Shown here: in pieces, positions 9,847 through 17,445 of the stretch | How the letters are laid out: every line of letters starts with the position of its first letter | Numbering within the stretch: the stretch's first letter is position 1 | Assembly (NCBI GenBank): GCA_025965275.1 | Contig: JAOPXG010000264.1 | Location: 1-34,585, forward strand | Direction of reading: 5' to 3' | Length of the DNA stretch: 34,585 bases | From: Nocardioides sp. | GTDB lineage: Bacteria > Actinomycetota > Actinomycetes > Propionibacteriales > Nocardioidaceae | Made by a program: the position numbers and the translations under genes | Notes under the pieces: generated by a model | Databases searched by the model: none | What the model was told of the DNA's origin: nothing | What the model saw: only the letters and a program-made list of their open reading frames with translations

Positions 9847-9864
9847 AACCGACCGACGAGTCGG
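9847..9864 (+). promoter_or_regulatory. TetR-type operator, site 4 (arm-2 promoter)
   Basis: AACCGACCGACGAGTCGG, again AACCGAC-N6-GTCGG, just downstream of the predicted start site and 20 nt before the first ATG of arm 2. Its placement suits repression. Confidence 0.75.
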
Positions 9865-9884
9865 GTGGCTACAGGAGGAAGTTC

Positions 9885-10475
9885 ATGGTCGACCGACCTG
9901 ACGTGTCGCTCGGGATCCGCCGTACGGCGTCCGGGGTCGTGCTCGTCGACCGGTCCTGTGACGACTGCGCTTCCTGCGCCGCCGGCGCGACCCTGTGGTG
10001 CGCCCGCCCCGATCCCGAGGGGCGGGACCTGACGGCGGTTTTCGCAGTCGAGCGGGCCGACGTCCTGGTCACCGCGCTCACCGCAGCGGCGGCTCTCGCC
10101 GAGGCCCCCGCGACCTCGACGGTCCTGGTGGTCGGCGACGAGGACGGTCCGCTGGCGACTCTCGTGCGGGCGCTCGTGCCGACGCGGGTCCTGGTGAGCC
10201 CAGACCCTTTCGATGCCACCACCAAGGCGGCGCTGGGCGACCTGGAGCCGTCCGGGCGCGCCCCGGTCGTCGTTGCCGGGGCGGACGCGCGGGCCGCGGT
10301 CAAGGCGGTCCGGCGCGGCGGACACGTGTGCGTCGGGCTCCCGGACGCGCGGATGCCCAGCGTCACCGAGCTCGTGCAGCGCGAGGTGACGCTCGTCGGC
10401 CCCCGGGACGTCGCCGGCACGGTCCGGCGCCTCGGTGAGCCGGCCTGGGCGGCAGCGGTCTCGGCAGCGGCCTGA
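9885..10475 (+). CDS. Truncated MDR-like protein with structural-zinc motif
   Basis: 196-aa protein that I recognise only in part. C25-x2-C28-x2-C31-x7-C39 has exactly the spacing of the structural-zinc lobe of medium-chain dehydrogenases (compare C88/C91/C94/C102 in the MDR at 19289). After it come a Rossmann-like stretch (STVLVVGDEDGPLATLVRAL, about 78-97) and MDR-like strands ending in RRGGHVCVGLPDARM and LVQREVTLVGPRDVAGTV. The N-terminal GroES-like catalytic domain with the GHE zinc motif is absent, and the GxGxxG dinucleotide loop is altered (VVGDEDG). The ATG at 9885 follows AGGAGG. It leads the arm-2 operon and precedes the cyclase. A non-catalytic subunit, a zinc-bound scaffold or a decayed enzyme are all possible; intact frame and first position argue against simple decay. 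Confidence 0.7.
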   Translation: MVDRPDVSLGIRRTASGVVLVDRSCDDCASCAAGATLWCARPDPEGRDLTAVFAVERADVLVTALTAAAALAEAPATSTVLVVGDEDGPLATLVRALVPTRVLVSPDPFDATTKAALGDLEPSGRAPVVVAGADARAAVKAVRRGGHVCVGLPDARMPSVTELVQREVTLVGPRDVAGTVRRLGEPAWAAAVSAAA

Positions 10476-10545
10476 GCCACCGAACCCCGGGCGTCGCCGA
10501 CGCCACCTGACTTCGACTGATCACCAACCAAGGAGGAACAACAGC

Positions 10546-11559
10546 ATGGGTCGTACCGCAGATGGAAAGTGGTCGGACGAGTGGACTCCGCCCGTCTTCT
10601 CGGTGGACGCCAATGGCAAGGTCATCGGCTACGTCAACGACCGGACCCCGAACAACTGGGGCCGGTGGGGTGACCTCGACGAGAAGGGCACCGCGAACCT
10701 GCTGACACCCGAGCGGGTGGCGGCGGCGGCGAAGCTGATCGAGACCGGCAAAGTCGTCAGCTGCGCCATCCCGCTCGACAGCAGCGGTCCGGTACACCCG
10801 ACCCGCACCGGCGTCGTGCACCTCTACGGCTACACGGGCTCCGACTTCGTCGCCGGCACCAAGGCCGGCCAGGACTACCCGAACTTCCAGGGCACCGACG
10901 ACTACATCTTCATGCCGCTCCAGGGCAGCACGCAGTGGGACGGCCTGTCGCACTTCTTCTACAAGGACACCATGTTCAACGGCTTCTGGATCGGCAACGT
11001 CGAGTCCTACGCCGGTGCCCGCCGAGGCTCGATCCACCAGATGAAGGACACCCTGGTCGGTCGCGGTGTGCTGCTCGACCTCCCGCGGTTCAAGGGAGTC
11101 GACCGCCTGCAGCCGAAGTACGGCATCACGCCCGACGACCTCGACGAGTGCGCGAAGGCGCAGGGCGTCGAGATCGGTGAGGGCGACATGCTGGTCATCC
11201 GGACCGGTCACGTGCCCTGGTACTACCAGCTCGAGGACAAGATGGAGTACTGGAAGGTCGGCGCCCCGGGCATCACCCGCGCGGTCGTGGACTGGCTGGC
11301 GGACAAGGACGTGGCATCCCTGGCGATGGACAACATCGCGGTCGAGGTCGAGCCCCACGAGGAGCCCTTCGAGCACGTCTACCCGCTGCACGCGCGGCTG
11401 ATCCGTGACCTCGGCCTCACCCTCGGCGAGGTGTGGTGGCTGGAGGACCTGGCCGACACCTGCGCCGAGCTGAACCGCTACGAGTTCTTCCTGTCGGCCC
11501 CGCCCCTGAACGTGACCAACGCGTCGGGCTCCCCGGCGAACCCGGTCGCGGTCTTCTGA
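10546..11559 (+). CDS. Cyclase family protein (PF04199-like), variant metal site
   Basis: 337-aa member of the cyclase/kynurenine-formamidase-like superfamily, which hydrolyses amide or C-C bonds of cyclic or aryl substrates with a metal. The family motif HxGTHxDxPxH appears here as QGSTQWDGLSH (126-136): spacing 0/4/6/10 is kept, but the first two His ligands are Gln (Q126, Q130), while D132 and H136 remain. Later conserved stretches are GVLLDLPRFKG (start of the C-terminal half), GDMLVIRTGHVPWYY and DNIAVEVEPHEEPFEHVYPLHARLIRDLG. The ATG at 10546 follows AGGAGG by 11 nt. Similar TQWDG variants exist in fungal and actinobacterial homologues as I recall them, so this is a subfamily rather than a damaged enzyme. 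Reaction and metal are unknown. Confidence 0.85.
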   Translation: MGRTADGKWSDEWTPPVFSVDANGKVIGYVNDRTPNNWGRWGDLDEKGTANLLTPERVAAAAKLIETGKVVSCAIPLDSSGPVHPTRTGVVHLYGYTGSDFVAGTKAGQDYPNFQGTDDYIFMPLQGSTQWDGLSHFFYKDTMFNGFWIGNVESYAGARRGSIHQMKDTLVGRGVLLDLPRFKGVDRLQPKYGITPDDLDECAKAQGVEIGEGDMLVIRTGHVPWYYQLEDKMEYWKVGAPGITRAVVDWLADKDVASLAMDNIAVEVEPHEEPFEHVYPLHARLIRDLGLTLGEVWWLEDLADTCAELNRYEFFLSAPPLNVTNASGSPANPVAVF

Positions 11560-11562
11560 GCC

Positions 11563-11593
11563 GGTGCCGGCCGGCCCCCCGCCGGCCGGCGCC
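11563..11593 (+). terminator. Strong GC hairpin between cyclase and acyl-CoA synthetase genes
   Basis: GGTGCCGGCCGGC, a CCCCC loop, then GCCGGCCGGCGCC: a 13-bp stem with one G-U pair, directly after the cyclase stop. No T-run follows. It could be a partial terminator or an mRNA-stabilising 3' end that sets different levels for the first two genes and the rest. Confidence 0.5.
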
Positions 11594-11624
11594 GTTCCAC
11601 CCAGCACGTCTCCACGAGGTAGGT

Positions 11625-13208
11625 ATGGACACCACACTGCAGGATCGCGAGCTCTCCCGGAGCCGACGGCTCGTCCTGGGCGAGATCCTGGCCCGCAACG
11701 CGCGCCGCGAGCCCGACCGCACCGCGCTGGTCTTCGGCGAGGACGCCCTGACCTTCGCCGAGCTCGACACCCGGGCCAACCGGCTCGCCAACGCCCTCTC
11801 GGGCAGGGGCGTGGGTCGCGGCGACCAGGTCGCCGTGCTGATGTACAACAGCCTCGAGGTCATCGAGTCGTTCTTCGCCTGCCAGAAGCTCGGCGCCTGC
11901 CCTGTGCCGGTCAACTTCCGGCTGGCGCCGAGCGAGCTCGCCTACATCCTCGAGGACTCCGAGTCGGTGGCGGTGCTCACCGACGGCCAGCTGACCTCGC
12001 TGGCCCTCGAGGCGACCGCCGGCCTCGACGCCGTACGCCTCGTCGTGACGACCGGCGAGGTCGTACCCGGCTCGGAGTCCTACGAGGAGCTCCTGGCGAG
12101 CGGCACCGCCGACGCGCCCGACGTCGACGTCCACGAGGACGACCTCGCGTTCCTCATGTACACGTCCGGCACGACCGGACGGCCCAAGGGCGCGATGCTC
12201 ACCCACCAGAACCTGGTCGCCAACACGATCAACTGGTCGATCGAGATGGAGGCCCGGCCGGGCGACGTCTGGCTCTCCGGGCTGCCGCTCTTCCACATCG
12301 GCGGCGTCAACGGCGTGCTCCCGTTCATCTACGTCGCCGGCACCTGCATCATCACGCCGTCGACCAACTTCGACCCGCTCGAGTCGCTGAGGCTGCTCGA
12401 GAAGCACCGCGCCACGATGTGCTACTTCGTGCCGACGCAGTGGCAGCAGATCTGCTCGCTGCCGGAGGCGGCCGAGGTCGACACGTCGGTGCTCCGACGG
12501 GCGCTGTGGGGAGCCTCGCAGGCTCCGCCGAGCACGCTCGAGCTGCTGGTGAAGACCTTCCCGTCGGTCGGCATCGTGAACGCCTTCGGACAGACCGAGA
12601 TGTCGTCCAACACGTGCTTCCTCAAGGCCGACGACGCGGTCCGCAAGATGGGCTCGGTCGGACTCCCCGCCGTCAACGTCGAGGTGCGGATCGTCGACGA
12701 CGAGGGCAACGACGTGGCCGTCGGCGAGGTGGGGGAGATCGTCTACCGCGGGCCGACGGTGATGAAGGGCTACTACAAGAAGGAGGAGGCGACTGCCGAC
12801 GCCTTCCGGGGTGGCTGGTTCCACAGCGGCGACCTGGTCCGCCAGGACGACGAGGGCTTCATCTACGTCGTCGACCGCGTCAAGGACATGATCATCAGCG
12901 GCGGCGAGAACATCTACCCCGCCGAGGTCGAGCGCGCGGTCGAGCGGCACCCCGCGATCCGCGAGGTCGCGGTCATCGGCGTGCCGCATCCGCGCTGGGT
13001 CGAGACTCCGGTCGCGGTGGTGGTCGCGGACGGCCCGCAGCACCCTGACCAGGCCGCGGTCCTCGAGTTCATCAAGTCCGACCTGGCGTCCTACAAGAAG
13101 CCCTCCGCCGTCGTGTACGTCGACGAGCTCCCGCGCAACGCCTCCGGCAAGGTCCTCAAGCGCACCCTGCGCGACAGCTACGAGCACCTCTTCGAGGAGC
13201 GCGCGTGA
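11625..13208 (+). CDS. Acyl-CoA synthetase (AMP-binding), paralog 1
   Basis: ANL-superfamily ligase of 527 aa, which activates a carboxylic acid as acyl-AMP and transfers it to CoA. The P-loop-like motif YTSGTTGRPKG is at 179-189, then LFHIGGVNGVLPF, the acyl-AMP motif NAFGQTEMSS, the hinge-region Asp/Arg segment HSGDLVRQDDEGFIYVVDRVKDMI, and the catalytic C-terminal lysine K509 in NASGKVLK. This layout matches FadD-type fatty/aromatic/alicyclic acid CoA ligases. The ATG at 11625 is chosen because the conserved N-terminus (LGEILARNARREPDRTALV) starts just after; a weak AGGTAGG lies upstream. It overlaps paralog 2 by 4 nt, so the two are probably translationally coupled. Acid substrate unknown. 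Confidence 0.92.
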   Translation: MDTTLQDRELSRSRRLVLGEILARNARREPDRTALVFGEDALTFAELDTRANRLANALSGRGVGRGDQVAVLMYNSLEVIESFFACQKLGACPVPVNFRLAPSELAYILEDSESVAVLTDGQLTSLALEATAGLDAVRLVVTTGEVVPGSESYEELLASGTADAPDVDVHEDDLAFLMYTSGTTGRPKGAMLTHQNLVANTINWSIEMEARPGDVWLSGLPLFHIGGVNGVLPFIYVAGTCIITPSTNFDPLESLRLLEKHRATMCYFVPTQWQQICSLPEAAEVDTSVLRRALWGASQAPPSTLELLVKTFPSVGIVNAFGQTEMSSNTCFLKADDAVRKMGSVGLPAVNVEVRIVDDEGNDVAVGEVGEIVYRGPTVMKGYYKKEEATADAFRGGWFHSGDLVRQDDEGFIYVVDRVKDMIISGGENIYPAEVERAVERHPAIREVAVIGVPHPRWVETPVAVVVADGPQHPDQAAVLEFIKSDLASYKKPSAVVYVDELPRNASGKVLKRTLRDSYEHLFEERA

Positions 13209-14773
13209 GCGGCACCGTCGCCACCCGCGTCGACGAGCGGGGGGTGCGCTCGTACGACGTCCCGCTGCCCGCCGACCTGGTCGCGGGGCTGCGGGAGACG
13301 GTGGCGAGCCGAGGCTCGCACCCGGCCTACGTCACCGCGACCGGGCAGGTCACCTGGAACGAGGTCGCGAGCGAGGTCGACGCGCTCGCCCGCCGGCTGG
13401 CCGGAGACGGTGTGTCGGCCGGCGACCGGGTCGCCGTGCTCGCGGGCAACGGGCTGTCGTTCACGACCGCGGTGTTCGCGGCGTGGCGGGTCGGGGCCAT
13501 CGCGGTCCCGCTGAACTTCCGGCTGACCGCCGCCGACCTGGGGTCGCTGATCGCCGACAGCGGTTCCCGCCTGCTGCTGGTCGGCCCCGGCATGGGCGAG
13601 CTGGCGGTCGCGGCGGTGGCCGGCCAGGTCGACGGCCCCGTCGTGGCGCACGCGGACGGTGACGGACGGTTCCTGCTCGGTGTGCCGGACGGCGACGTGC
13701 CGGACCACACGCCGGGCGCCGACGCGCCCGCCGCGATCATGTACACGTCCGGCACGACCGGACGCCCGAAGGGCGTGGTCATCAGCCACGGCAACGCCCT
13801 GCAGAACAGCGTCACCTGCACCGCCGTGATCGGCCGTCGAGCAGACGACGTCGAGCTGGTGATGGTCCCGCAGTTCAACATCACGGGCCTCTGCTCGCAG
13901 ACGGTGCCGGCGATGCTCCTGGGCATGACCGCCGTCCTCCTGGACGGCTTCGACGCCGCCCGGGCCCTGGACGCGATCGGCGCGCACGGCGTGACGTCCA
14001 CCGTGGGGGCGCCGACCATGTGGTGGCGTCTCCTGGAGCAGGCCGAGCTGCACGACCGGTCCGAGCTGAAGGGCTTGCGCCTCGCCCTCTTCGGCGGTGC
14101 GCCGATGCCGACCGCGCTGGTCGAGCGGATGCGCGCGGCGATGCCCGAGGCGTCGTTCGGCAACGGCTACGGGATGACCGAGACCTGCTCGATGATCATG
14201 TACGTCGGCGGCGACGACGCGGTCTCCAAGCCGCACACCGTCGGCCGCCCGCTGCCGCTGACCGAGCTCCGGCTCGTGTCGCCCGACACTGGCGCTGACG
14301 CCGGCCCCGGCGAGATCGGCGAGATCGTCGTGCGCGGCGGCCAGGTCGCCGTGGGCTACTGGACCTCCGACGGCATCGTGCCGTTGACGGATGAGAACGG
14401 CTGGATCGCCACCGGCGACGCGGCCGAGATCGAGGACGGCTTCGTGGTCCTGCGGGACCGCCTGAAGGACGTCATCAAGCGTGGTGGGGAATCGGTCTTC
14501 AGTTTCGAGGTCGAGAACTGCCTCCACCAACACTCGGGGATCCTGGACGCCGCTGTCGTGGGCGTCCCGGACGAGCAGTACGGCGAACGCGTAGTGGCCT
14601 ACGTGGTCGCGAAACCGGGGCACGACCTCACATCCGACGAGGTCCGCGCCTTCTGTCGAGAACATCTCGCCCACTTCAAGGTTCCGAGTGTGGTCGAGGT
14701 GCGGGAAGAGCTACCGCGAAATCCCGGCGGCAAGGTGGTCAAGTCCCTGCTGCGCAGCGACTCCGACGCCTGA
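13205..14773 (+). CDS. Acyl-CoA synthetase (AMP-binding), paralog 2
   Basis: Second ANL ligase, 522 aa, divergent from its neighbour outside motifs. YTSGTTGRPKG begins at residue 180, followed by VPQFNITGLCSQTVPAML, the acyl-AMP motif NGYGMTETCSM, ATGDAAEIEDGFVVLRDRLKDVIKRGGE and the C-terminal lysine K510 in NPGGKVVK. All catalytic motifs are intact. The GTG at 13205 overlaps the previous stop (GTGA). Two ligases in tandem suggest that two acids of the pathway are activated, for example the starting compound and a ring-opened or side-chain fragment (inference). The last 300 bases use more A/T-ending codons (GAA, TCA, TTT, CTA) than the rest of the gene. Confidence 0.91.
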   Translation: MSGTVATRVDERGVRSYDVPLPADLVAGLRETVASRGSHPAYVTATGQVTWNEVASEVDALARRLAGDGVSAGDRVAVLAGNGLSFTTAVFAAWRVGAIAVPLNFRLTAADLGSLIADSGSRLLLVGPGMGELAVAAVAGQVDGPVVAHADGDGRFLLGVPDGDVPDHTPGADAPAAIMYTSGTTGRPKGVVISHGNALQNSVTCTAVIGRRADDVELVMVPQFNITGLCSQTVPAMLLGMTAVLLDGFDAARALDAIGAHGVTSTVGAPTMWWRLLEQAELHDRSELKGLRLALFGGAPMPTALVERMRAAMPEASFGNGYGMTETCSMIMYVGGDDAVSKPHTVGRPLPLTELRLVSPDTGADAGPGEIGEIVVRGGQVAVGYWTSDGIVPLTDENGWIATGDAAEIEDGFVVLRDRLKDVIKRGGESVFSFEVENCLHQHSGILDAAVVGVPDEQYGERVVAYVVAKPGHDLTSDEVRAFCREHLAHFKVPSVVEVREELPRNPGGKVVKSLLRSDSDA

Positions 14774-14826
14774 CTTCACCTCTCCAACCCCTCTTTTTCG
14801 ATCCCATGCTTTTGAAGGAGCACGGA

Positions 14827-15876
14827 ATGAAGCGCAACATCCGCGTGATGGCAGCCGGTCTGGTGGCGGTCCTCGCACTCGCCGGCTGCTCGATGAGCAG
14901 CGACGACTCCAAGGACAGCAGCTCGAGCAGCACCAGCAGCAGTTCCGCGAGCGCTGACTCGGGCACCGCCAAGGACACCAGCAACCTGAAGGTCGGTCTG
15001 GTCGCCGTCAACCTCAACTCCCCGAGCATCGCCGCCATCAAGGACGCGTTCGTGAAGTCCGCGGAGGCCAAGGGCTGGAGCGTGGACGTCTTCGACGGCC
15101 AGGGTGACCAGAACGCCACGAACAACGCCGCCGACGACTTCATCAGCCGCGGCTACGACGTGATCGTCAACAACTCCTCGCCCAACGAGCAGATGACGGG
15201 CGTGATGGAGAAGGCGCACGCGGCCGGGATCCCGTTCGTCTCCATCTACGGCGGGTACGTCGACGGTGTCGACGCCGAGATCGGCACCAACGAGTTCGTG
15301 AACGCGTCCCTGATCACCCAGGAGATGGTGAACCGCCTCGGCGGCAAGGGCCGGGTCCTCAAGCTGAACTGGACCGTGCTGCAGGCGCTGCGTGACCGCG
15401 ACGCCGGTTTCCACGCGGTCATGTCGGAGAACCCCGGCATCGACGTCGTCAAGGAGATCGAGGTCAAGGTCCCCGGCCAGGTCGACGACTCCTACAACCA
15501 GATCACCAACGTGCTCCAGTCGGACAAGGACATCGACGCGATCTGGATCGGTTGGGACGAGCTCGCTCCGTCGGCCGTCCGCGCCATCCAGGAGGCCGGC
15601 CTCGCCGACAAGACCTTCGTGATGGGCTTCGACGGCAACTCGTTCGCCTGGGACCTGATCCGGGACGGTTCGCCGTACGTCATGGAGCCGGCCAACCCGT
15701 TCCCGCCGATGGGTGAGAAGGCCGTCCAGGCCGTCGAGACCCTCGCCGGTGGCGGCACGCTCCCGAGCAAGGTCATCTACATGAAGCCTTGCCTGATGAC
15801 GATCGACACGGTTCCCGCCAAGGGCGAGCAGCCCGACTGGGACACCTGCGCGTTCTTCCCGGGCGAGATCAGCTGA
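14827..15876 (+). CDS. Ribose-type ABC importer, substrate-binding lipoprotein
   Basis: Cluster-B (RbsB-like, periplasmic-binding-protein 4 type) solute-binding protein of 349 aa. An N-terminal lipoprotein signal MKRNIRVMAAGLVAVLALAGC has the lipobox LAGC with C21, so the protein is membrane-anchored outside the cell. A Ser/Asp-rich flexible linker (about 22-50) precedes the two-lobe domain: LKVGLVAVNLNSPSIAAIKDAFVKSAEAKGW, DDFISRGYDVIVNNSS, GKGRVLKLNW, IDAIWIGWDELAPSAVRAIQEAGL. The ATG at 14827 is preferred over 14806 because AAGGAG lies upstream and the signal peptide starts there. First of three importer genes. The family usually binds sugars, but also inositol, autoinducers and other polar compounds, so the ligand may be a glycoside or a polar alicyclic acid. 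Confidence 0.92.
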   Translation: MKRNIRVMAAGLVAVLALAGCSMSSDDSKDSSSSSTSSSSASADSGTAKDTSNLKVGLVAVNLNSPSIAAIKDAFVKSAEAKGWSVDVFDGQGDQNATNNAADDFISRGYDVIVNNSSPNEQMTGVMEKAHAAGIPFVSIYGGYVDGVDAEIGTNEFVNASLITQEMVNRLGGKGRVLKLNWTVLQALRDRDAGFHAVMSENPGIDVVKEIEVKVPGQVDDSYNQITNVLQSDKDIDAIWIGWDELAPSAVRAIQEAGLADKTFVMGFDGNSFAWDLIRDGSPYVMEPANPFPPMGEKAVQAVETLAGGGTLPSKVIYMKPCLMTIDTVPAKGEQPDWDTCAFFPGEIS

Positions 15877-15894
15877 CCTGAGGATGACGAGCCA

Positions 15895-17445
15895 GTGACG
15901 AACACGGTCGAGCCGGGGCGGGAGGTCGCCTCCCGCCCCGGCACGCTCCTGCAGGTCAAGGGAGCAGTCAAGGACTATCCGGGCCAGCGGGCCCTGGACC
16001 ACATGGACTTCGACCTCCGGGTCGGCGAGGTGCACGCCCTCCTCGGTGAGAACGGCGCCGGGAAGTCCACGCTGATCAAGGCGGTCTCCGGGGTCATCTC
16101 GCTGACCTCCGGCACCGTCGAGATGGACGGCGTCGAGGTCGACGTGCGCAACCCGCAGCGCGCGCAGGGCCTCGGGGTCTCCGTGGTCCACCAGCACGGC
16201 AACCTGGTCGCCGACCTGTCGGTGACCGAGAACGTGCTCATGGTCGACGGTCTTGGTCGGCGCGCCGGCGTGCTGGTCGACTGGAAGGGTGCGCACCGGC
16301 GGGTGCGCGACCTGCTCGACCGGGTCGGCCTGGGCGGGCTGGATCCGCGCCGCGAGGTCTCCACCCTGGGTGCGCACGAGTCCGCGATGGTGGCTGTCGC
16401 CAAGGCGCTGGCCAGCAACGCCCGGGTGATCATCCTGGACGAGCCGACGACCGCCCTGCAGCCGGCGGAGGTCGACACCCTGTTCGGCCAGATGCGCAGG
16501 CTGGCAGCGGAGGGCATCGGTTTCGTCTTCGTCACGCACCGGCTCGGCGAGGTCTTCAAGGTGTGCGACCGGATCACGGTCATGCGCGACGGCCGCCTGG
16601 TCGGCACCTGGCAGTCCGACGAGCTGGACCACGACTCGCTCGTGGACCAGCTCGTCGGGCCCGAGAAGTCGATCGCACAGGATGCGTTCGTGGGCGGCTC
16701 GACCCCCGGGGACGTCGTTCTCGAGGTACGGGACCTGACCGGCGACGTGCTGCGCGGCCTGAGCTTCGAGGCCCGGTCCGGCGAGGTCGTGGGCGTCGCC
16801 AGCCTCCCCGGCGAGGGTGCGGGAGAGGTCGTCGAGTCGCTCTACGGCATGTGCCGCGCCAGCGGTGAGATCGTCATCGAGGGTCGCCGGCGCAGGATCA
16901 GGTCTCCCGAGCAGGCCGTCGCCGCCGGCATCGGCCTGGTGCCCCGGGACCGGCTCGCGCAGGGCCTGGTCGCCGACATGAGCGTCCGGGAGAACGCGAC
17001 CCTCGCGAGCACCCGCTCGTTCGTCTCCGACCCGGTGCTGCGCCTGATGCGCCGCGGTCGGGAACGCATCCGGGTCGGCGAGGTGATGGATCGCCTGAAC
17101 CTCAAGGCGTCGAGCCTCGAGGCGGAGGTGCGCACCCTGTCGGGTGGCAACCAGCAGAAGGTGGTCATCGGCCGCTGGCTGCTCCGGCGGTCGAAGGTCT
17201 ACCTCCTCGACTCGCCCACCGCGGCGGTCGACGTGCACACCAAGGCCGAGATCTACGCCCTGGCCCGGCAGCTCGCGGACGACGGCGCCGCCGTCATCTT
17301 CACCTCGACGGAGCTCGAGGAGTTCGCCCGCGTCTGCGACCGGGTCCTCGTGCTTCACGACGGGATGGTCGCCGGCGAGCTGTCCGGCGACGACAACACC
17401 GTCAACTCGATCATGCGTTTGTCCTTCGGGAGGAAAAGTGACTAG
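15895..17445 (+). CDS. Ribose-type ABC importer, double ATP-binding protein
   Basis: RbsA/MglA-like fused ATPase of 516 aa with two nucleotide-binding domains, powering the adjacent permease from the cytoplasmic side. NBD1 has an intact Walker A (GENGAGKST) and Walker B (VIILDEPT) with H-loop (VTHRL), but a degenerate signature (LGAHESA). NBD2 has an intact signature (LSGGNQQ), while its Walker A is degraded (SLPGEGAGEVV) and its Walker B reads LLDSPT, Ser replacing the catalytic Glu. Thus one composite site (NBD1 Walker plus NBD2 signature) looks functional and the other dead, an exaggerated form of the asymmetry usual for this family. The GTG at 15895 follows the lipoprotein gene by 18 nt; the 3' end overlaps the permease gene by 8 nt. 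Confidence 0.93.
   Translation: MTNTVEPGREVASRPGTLLQVKGAVKDYPGQRALDHMDFDLRVGEVHALLGENGAGKSTLIKAVSGVISLTSGTVEMDGVEVDVRNPQRAQGLGVSVVHQHGNLVADLSVTENVLMVDGLGRRAGVLVDWKGAHRRVRDLLDRVGLGGLDPRREVSTLGAHESAMVAVAKALASNARVIILDEPTTALQPAEVDTLFGQMRRLAAEGIGFVFVTHRLGEVFKVCDRITVMRDGRLVGTWQSDELDHDSLVDQLVGPEKSIAQDAFVGGSTPGDVVLEVRDLTGDVLRGLSFEARSGEVVGVASLPGEGAGEVVESLYGMCRASGEIVIEGRRRRIRSPEQAVAAGIGLVPRDRLAQGLVADMSVRENATLASTRSFVSDPVLRLMRRGRERIRVGEVMDRLNLKASSLEAEVRTLSGGNQQKVVIGRWLLRRSKVYLLDSPTAAVDVHTKAEIYALARQLADDGAAVIFTSTELEEFARVCDRVLVLHDGMVAGELSGDDNTVNSIMRLSFGRKSD

Noticed and set aside
14880-14980. Ser-rich AGC/TCG stretch as a nucleotide repeat or CRISPR-like element
   Set aside because: It encodes the flexible linker behind the lipoprotein cysteine; there is no repeat-spacer structure.
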